Shown: positions 58,701 through 64,000 of the stretch, in pieces | How positions within the stretch are numbered: position 1 is the first letter of the stretch | How the letters are laid out: the number at the start of each line of letters is the position of its first letter | NCBI GenBank assembly: GCA_951394405.1 | Contig: OX596342.1 | Location: forward strand, 1,426,001 to 1,490,000 | Direction: 5' to 3' | Origin: Coprinellus micaceus | Taxonomy: Eukaryota; Basidiomycota; Agaricomycetes; Agaricales; Psathyrellaceae | Length of the DNA: 64,000 bases | Notes under the pieces: generated by a model | What the model was told of the DNA's origin: nothing | The model's database searches: none | The model's input: the letters and a program-made list of their open reading frames with translations, nothing else | Made by a program: the position numbers and the translations under genes

Positions 58701-61047
58701 CGCAAACATCTTTTCCGATGATAACTTCGACTTAATTGACAAGTCTGCCCTCATCTCTCTCCTCAGGACCGCATCCCCATCGCACCCTGCTCTAGGCTAT
58801 GCGTTGGTAAACTGGGGGTATCATGCACGCCTATCACAGGATGAACAGTGCGGCCTTCCCCCATGCATCCTCTCCTTCCTCTCAAAATACCCCTCATACC
58901 CGATGTGTGAGGGCTCCTTCGGTGGGGACTGGGACCGTCGAATCCATATGGCGCCCAGCCTATTTATCGCTGCTATGCATGGTCTAACTGACATCATCGC
59001 GCTGAAAACTCTGGACTTCCCCGAGAGCGACCCTGACCCGAATCTTTGGCCCTCCCATAGAACCCCATTTCACATCGCGGCGCATAATGACCACTTTGAC
59101 GCATTCATCACCCTTCTTGCGACATACGGGACACAAGGTCAAGCCCTCTGGACATATGACGACCCCGCCAACTCTGCCATCCCGCATGTTGTGCTAACCA
59201 GGGTCCGTCGCTCGTTATATTTTCAAGATACGCCTGCAACCGCCGCTCCATTCCTGCGACAGCTTCTGGATGTCATCGACTCCCCTCCCTCTGAAGAACT
59301 CCGGCTTTGCCTGGAGGGTTTTGACATCAACGCCCGGGATTACAACGGGCGGACCCTGCTTATCGAGGCTTGCCAAGTCCGGGATGAAGATACCGTTCGC
59401 CTCCTTGTCGAACGCCAGGATATTCAAACGGATCTCCGAGACGACCAAGGGCTTAGCGCTCTTGACACATCGATTCAACGTTGGAAACAGTTCGATCGGT
59501 TTGGGAAGTCGCCAGATGTGCCGTTCGTACTGGTTTCATCCATTCCCAATCTTGACCTTGGGGCACCCGACGCAGCCGGCGACACTCCATTCATAGAGGC
59601 ATGCAGGTTCGGACATGGGCGCCTTGTGCGATACATCTTAGAGCACAGGCGCGGCGACAACATGGAACTGCTGCGACATGCAAACCGCAAAGGGCTGACA
59701 GCGCTCATGGTTGCCATAGTCTCGGCTCGGGCGACGCAAGAGGGAGAGGAAATTATTCACCTGCTCCTTCAACATGGGAGCAGCCTTCATACCAAGGAGC
59801 TCAAGTTCGGATTTACACCTTTCCTTCAGGCGGTGACTCAACATTGCGCCGACGACGACACCCTTGGATCGAACCCGACTGACAGTTTGGAGCTGCTTCT
59901 TTCCTTCGATGGCTCTATCATTGGTCAACGAGACGAGAAGAGGCGAACAGCGTTAATGCTCGCAGTGAGGCATGCTAAATGTCCCCCCACTTTCATCGCC
60001 TTCCTGGTATCCCATGCACGCCCTCCTCATTCGAACCCTGCCCAACTCCTCAATGCACGCGATGACGATGGTTGCACAGCGCTCATGCATGCCATTTTCA
60101 ACGACGATGGTTCGTCGACTCGGGTGTCCTGGGCGCACGTACCTCCGCCAATCCTTTGGAATCGGGTTGAGGTCGTAAAGGCTCTCCTTTCCCTCCCAAC
60201 GCTGGACGTTTATGCGCCTGACCGAATGGGTCGAGGAATTTTGGAGCTCGTATGCTCAAACACGGCGTCCCGTGGGGCTGCCGCCATCATACCCTTTGTC
60301 ATTTTCTTCCCGATGTTGTACGCAATCCTCGACGTTGAAAGAGGCTGGGATGCCCACCTTGTCCGGCGGGCGGTCATCGCGGGCGTCCGTCACCTCCAGG
60401 AGCTAGCAGTGTACCGCCTTTTACTGGAAAGCTGGGTCATATACTCATTCAACTGGACCTTAGATGACCCGGATACAATCACCCTACTCCTACAGGCGTC
60501 TGCTCGGAAATCGGAGTGCAGGGCTGGAGTGACCATAGTGCTCTATCATCTCGGCCTCCTGGAGCCACCATTACTTCCCATAGATATGGACCTATCAGAC
60601 CACGAGCATCTCACGAAGGCGTTCTGTCGAAAAAGCTCTTGCGACCCGACGGTTCAACACTCGTTGCAAGTTGTATGGGTCCCGGACTCCAGGGGAGCGG
60701 GTCAAAATGTATCGGAGGAGAGAGGGAGCTCAAACTCCGGGTCAGAATCCCAAGACCCATTGGAGGATAGACGAAGCTCATATTCAGGCTCGTCGGAGGA
60801 CAGCAGCAGCTCAGATCCAGGCTCAGAGGACCAAGGTTCTCAACATGATGAAGAATGGCAGATATTCCCTTCAGGGGGTTTCGACTGGGACAGTTGCCAG
60901 TGCATTTGCGATTCTAAATGGGGCGTCGAGGTGGTGCTGCCAGAACTGTTCGCAAACAGAAGGACTTACGCCACGCCCGAACTCGAAAAGATGATCCACA
61001 AACCGCTGGCTGCCCCTACTGTACATCCTATTAGGCCCGTGGGATGA
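55703..61047 (+). CDS. NACHT-ankyrin protein (NLR-like)
   Basis: Fifteen exons: 55703-55811, 55869-56060, 56115-56186, 56243-56305, 56365-56430, 56482-56523, 56582-56653, 56703-56792, 56851-56955, 57013-57151, 57208-57383, 57447-57471, 57532-58083, 58153-58526 and 58580-61047; 1514 codons. Residues 1-270 are a Lys/Ser-rich head (MGNSPSTGSRKKTKF) and a Ser/Pro-rich linker built from eight symmetric exons. Then FEAAHNLAIGTLIPTSVGRD, a helical segment, EIHATAIDQRTENTGMWFL and Walker A GMPGSGKTILAS (about 376), Walker B FAVIDGLDEATEE and ILIFSRPLDV. A winged-helix-like region (LPSGIDEMYRLTLDRI) follows, then at least six ankyrin-type units (INARDYNGRTLLIEACQVRD, RDDDGCTALMHAIF). The tail is Ser/Glu-rich. 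Such proteins couple ankyrin ligand sensing to NACHT oligomerisation; any effector domain is not recognisable here. Confidence 0.88.
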
Positions 61048-61259
61048 CTTTACTTCCTACGCATTTCTTTTTCGTCCTGCTCCCATTTCTTCCAGTTTCG
61101 GGCGTGGGCTATTTCGTCTAGTTAAAGAGAGATATACAATATCATGTACACCGTGGCCGTCCCTTTCCCTGTGTGGTTCGCTGACAACATCCTACTTCCG
61201 TTGTTTCTCATTCTGCCGAGCCCTCTCTCTGTGTCTCTCTTGCAAGTGTTTTTAGACCG
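61048..61259. other. Spacer between convergent genes
   Basis: 3' regions of the NACHT-ankyrin gene and of the minus-strand hypothetical gene. Nothing else seen. Confidence 0.5.
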
Positions 61260-62364
61260 AGCATATGTACCCTCCTCCCTAATACTCCAAATTCTCTTCA
61301 CACGGATTCACACGCAACCTCGAAAGCACAACCGACTCATACTTCGTGCTTCCGCCCGGGCCCACAGCGGTGCCCTTCAAGAGCCCGTCTGAATCGACCC
61401 CCTCGTCACCCGTCTTCTCCCCAAGTTGGGGGATGACTGAGCGTAGTTGTGGGCGTTCGTTAGTGGGAAAGAAACAGGGAAGGGGAGAAGGGGAGTGAAG
61501 GTGATGAATGGATTCGGAACAAGATGGTAGGTGAGGGAGGGTGGTGAAATGAAAAGGAGTGGCGGCCGAATGAACCTTGCCAGCCCGGATAAACTTGCTC
61601 CCTTCCTTGTCAAAACACCGGTTGCAGGTAAGTTCAGGCCACGTAGGTGGCGTGGTACAGGCATTTTGTCCGTAACATGGTGGGCGAGGGTGAGGGAACC
61701 AAGTCAACCCAGGCGAGATTGAATCAGCATTGATTGTAGGGGTTCAAGAGTGGTCACTAACGTCGGTGTTGGGTTCACAAGGGGGAAAGACCGAGCCCTT
61801 CAGGGTCGCAGGGTTGCCGAGATGGGGATCTTGCAGTCCACTATGTCAATTGTCAGCTCAGAAGCCCATTTACATCGTCTCCCATCCCTCTCTCCGCGCA
61901 CTATAGCGCTAATTCTCAAACCCTATCGCAATTACTTCAGTCTCCAGTGACATTGGAAGCACTCGCCATCCTTCACTACACTATTTACCATCTCTGCGAC
62001 CTCGGTGGGGCTCAGTCCAGCGACGCGGAGGAGGTCGCCGAGCGTCTGGTGTAGCCCAGTGCCCGTATCCCCCTTGTCGAAAAAACCTGGACTGATAGAA
62101 GAAGGCAAGGAAGAACAGGAGCCGCACACGGCGCCGACATCCTTGCTTAGAAATGGGCCAACTCTCGTGAAAAGCGCCAACAGGTATGCGCCATACCTCC
62201 TCAATCTCTCTCCGAGTCTGCATCGCAGCCACCGGGATTTCAAATAGTCCGCTCGAGTTGGTTGGCGGAGCGGAGGAGGACGCGGGAAGTGCGATGAGGA
62301 GGAGGTTGTCAGCGCGACGCGCCAGGTCTCGTCGCGATCCGAGAGACCGGGAGGCGCTCTGCAT
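61260..62364 (-). CDS. Hypothetical small multi-exon protein
   Basis: Unrecognised. Minus-strand exons 62364-62197, 62141-61936 and 61840-61762 join in phase: MQSASRSLGSRRDLARRADN (a basic, possibly mitochondrial-type start), then PVAAMQTRREIEEDVGAVCG, TLGDLLRVAGLSPTEVAEMV and DGECFQCHWRLNG. Later exons probably include EGSKFIRAGK (61605-61576) and a final exon ending at about 61279 with STKYESVVLSRLRVNPCEE. Phases of these last exons could not be fixed, so the 3' end is tentative. A few Cys pairs (CFQC, CGSC) could bind a metal, but no known family is apparent. Confidence 0.45.
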
Positions 62365-64000
62365 TTCCTTCTTCTACGCTAACCAATTTGAGACAGTTTT
62401 CTTGGGGTAGTGGCCATGAGCCTAGGCGACCAATCGTCTTCACGATTAGGGGACGAAGGGAAGAATTGGGGACCTGGATGTTAAAGAGGGATTGCTGAGT
62501 GTGGTGGGCGACGACGTCCGAGTCGATGAGATCGATGGCTTCGATGGGGAAGGTTACAGAAGAGGGCTGAGGTATGCAAGGATAGGAGGAATGTGGACGT
62601 GGTTGATTGGAGCAGGTTCAGTGGCGCGAAGGGCTGCGTGCCCTCGTCCTGCTTCTAGCCCGCTTTCTCCCTATCGACTTCATCTGCCCCGGCGTTCGTT
62701 GAGAAACAGGTTACAGCGCACAGGCGTGTGGTTCAACCGCCCCTTGCTCAGGAGCGTGCACCGGCTTGGAGGGTGGACATTCGTCTGGGTCCGAAGACAG
62801 ATATGGCGGATGGGCGTTCATAGAGGGGGAGATGGTGGAAAGGGAACGAAGAGGAGACGGAGAAAGGACGCAGAAATGCGTCTCCGGACTCACTTGGGGC
62901 ACGAGTCTGCGCCCTACACCTAGTCCCCGAGATCCGCCCTACGCGGCCCGTAATGGGGCGGCTATCTGACAGTTCCTAAGCTGAGAAAAGAAGGGGAAGA
63001 GAGGCAAGAGATTTCGGTGAAAGAGGACGGCATGGATATGTTGGTCGAGAAACAAGGGGCGGTGTGGCGTCGGTGACGTTTTCCGGCGCGTGAGACGAGT
63101 AAGATCAGTCGCGTCTCACGTCGTTTGGATTTCTACCACCATCGACACTCTCTCATTCCACGCTTTGCTCTATCTATATGCACAAAGCTATATTTTCCAG
63201 TATCTCATGCCCCGCTGAACGTGCATGCGTGCACTCGACCGAGTGCCACTAACATGGGGATGAGGGGAGGTTGAACTCATTCTGGCCCTTCAGACAGCGG
63301 TTGGGATAAAATACCAGCTACGGTACGAGGGCTTGCCTTGCCCACCTGTCCGCGTGCCTCCCTTTAGGACGAGGACCGAACCTTGCGAGACGGTTGAGCG
63401 AAAATTTAGGCCTGCCTAAAAGGCGGTGCAGAGCGATAACGCAGGTTCGTTCCATTCTCTTTTGTACCATTGGCAAGTGGTCTTGCCTAAGTTTGTTCAT
63501 GTTCCCATCCCTTGTATTTCCACGTATCCCTTCTTGCTTTCGCCCTTGCGCTTTCGTCTACGACGCACGTTGCATTCGCTATCTGAACGCGAACTAGGAC
63601 AGGTGAAAGGGAGGCATGGCGGCTGGTGGCAGTGGGGTGGATATGTTAGTCTCGCCCTTATTTGTTCTCTGGAGCACTCGACTCGCGGTTGCTTGGGTTT
63701 CGGCAGCTGACCCTGAGTACTGGAGGAGGGTGGGAATTCCGATCTTATATTAGCGCCCGCCGCCGAATTTCTCATGCTCACTGTATTATCGACGGAAGAT
63801 CTTGCCACCCTACTTCAAGCCACCTGTTCTAGAATCGCACTATTGCTGTGTAATTCTCTGGTCCGAAGGGCACGAGTTCCGGGCATAGCTAGGAGCCTTC
63901 TACGTCTATTCCGCAGCCGAATATCGGCGATCCCAATGTGGGGGTATTCACCTTTCGTGGACCTGGACTTCCTTCCCAGCTGGGGTGGAGTCGAGCGGGA
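62365..64000. other. Intergenic to the window edge
   Basis: No supported gene. A 143-codon plus-strand frame (62492-62923) is Arg/Gly-rich with no domain. Contains repeat R3 copy 3. Confidence 0.45.
63729..63760 (+). repeat. Short dispersed repeat R3, copy 3
   Basis: GTGGGAATTCCGATC, then TTATA, then TTAGCGCCCGC; one base shorter than the other two copies. Confidence 0.6.

Overview
The window is nuclear DNA of a filamentous fungus, almost certainly a basidiomycete of the Agaricomycetes type. The evidence is dense 46-70 nt introns with GTRNGT starts and YAG ends, an adenylate-forming reductase split into 19 exons, a multi-exon membrane protein of a family common in mushrooms, and several NACHT (STAND/NLR-like) genes and a TPR-CHAT gene of the kinds typical of mushroom genomes. 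Nearly every gene is interrupted, so the gene models here come from manual splicing. For most of them the exon sum is a whole number of codons with no internal stop.

Layout. 1-4786 (+): NACHT-WD40 protein, 5' end outside the window. 4787-9105: no intact gene, but a decayed copy of the window's synaptobrevin gene (minus, about 5430-6260). 9106-10988 (-): small-exon multi-pass membrane protein. 10989-18176: gene-poor, with a 2.8 kb hAT-like element (12295-15112, 8-bp target duplication) into which TA-flanked inverted-repeat elements have inserted. 18177-23678 (-): TPR-CHAT caspase-like protein. 23679-26304: intergenic, with a second synaptobrevin remnant. 26305-28761 (+): NACHT protein without C-terminal repeats. 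28949-41492: compact housekeeping block with a CSC1-type channel (-), mitochondrial release factor 1 (+) and DNA polymerase epsilon catalytic subunit (+). 41681-46289 (-): A-T-R adenylate-forming reductase. 46913-47921 (-): weak hypothetical gene. 48259-52341 (+): CAMK-type kinase with a long disordered tail. 53055-53848 (+): synaptobrevin (R-SNARE) with an 8-nt exon. 55703-61047 (+): NACHT-ankyrin protein with a run of symmetric exons. 61260-62364 (-): small Cys-containing hypothetical gene. The rest is intergenic.

How it fits together. A conserved core (channel, release factor, polymerase, kinase, SNARE) lies among accessory genes of the non-self recognition and regulated cell death type: three NACHT ATPases with three different C-terminal designs (WD40, none, ankyrin) and one TPR-CHAT protein with an apparently intact His/Cys pair. 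The gene-poor stretches carry transposon debris and decayed duplicates. No tRNA, rRNA, CRISPR array or virus-like gene was seen.
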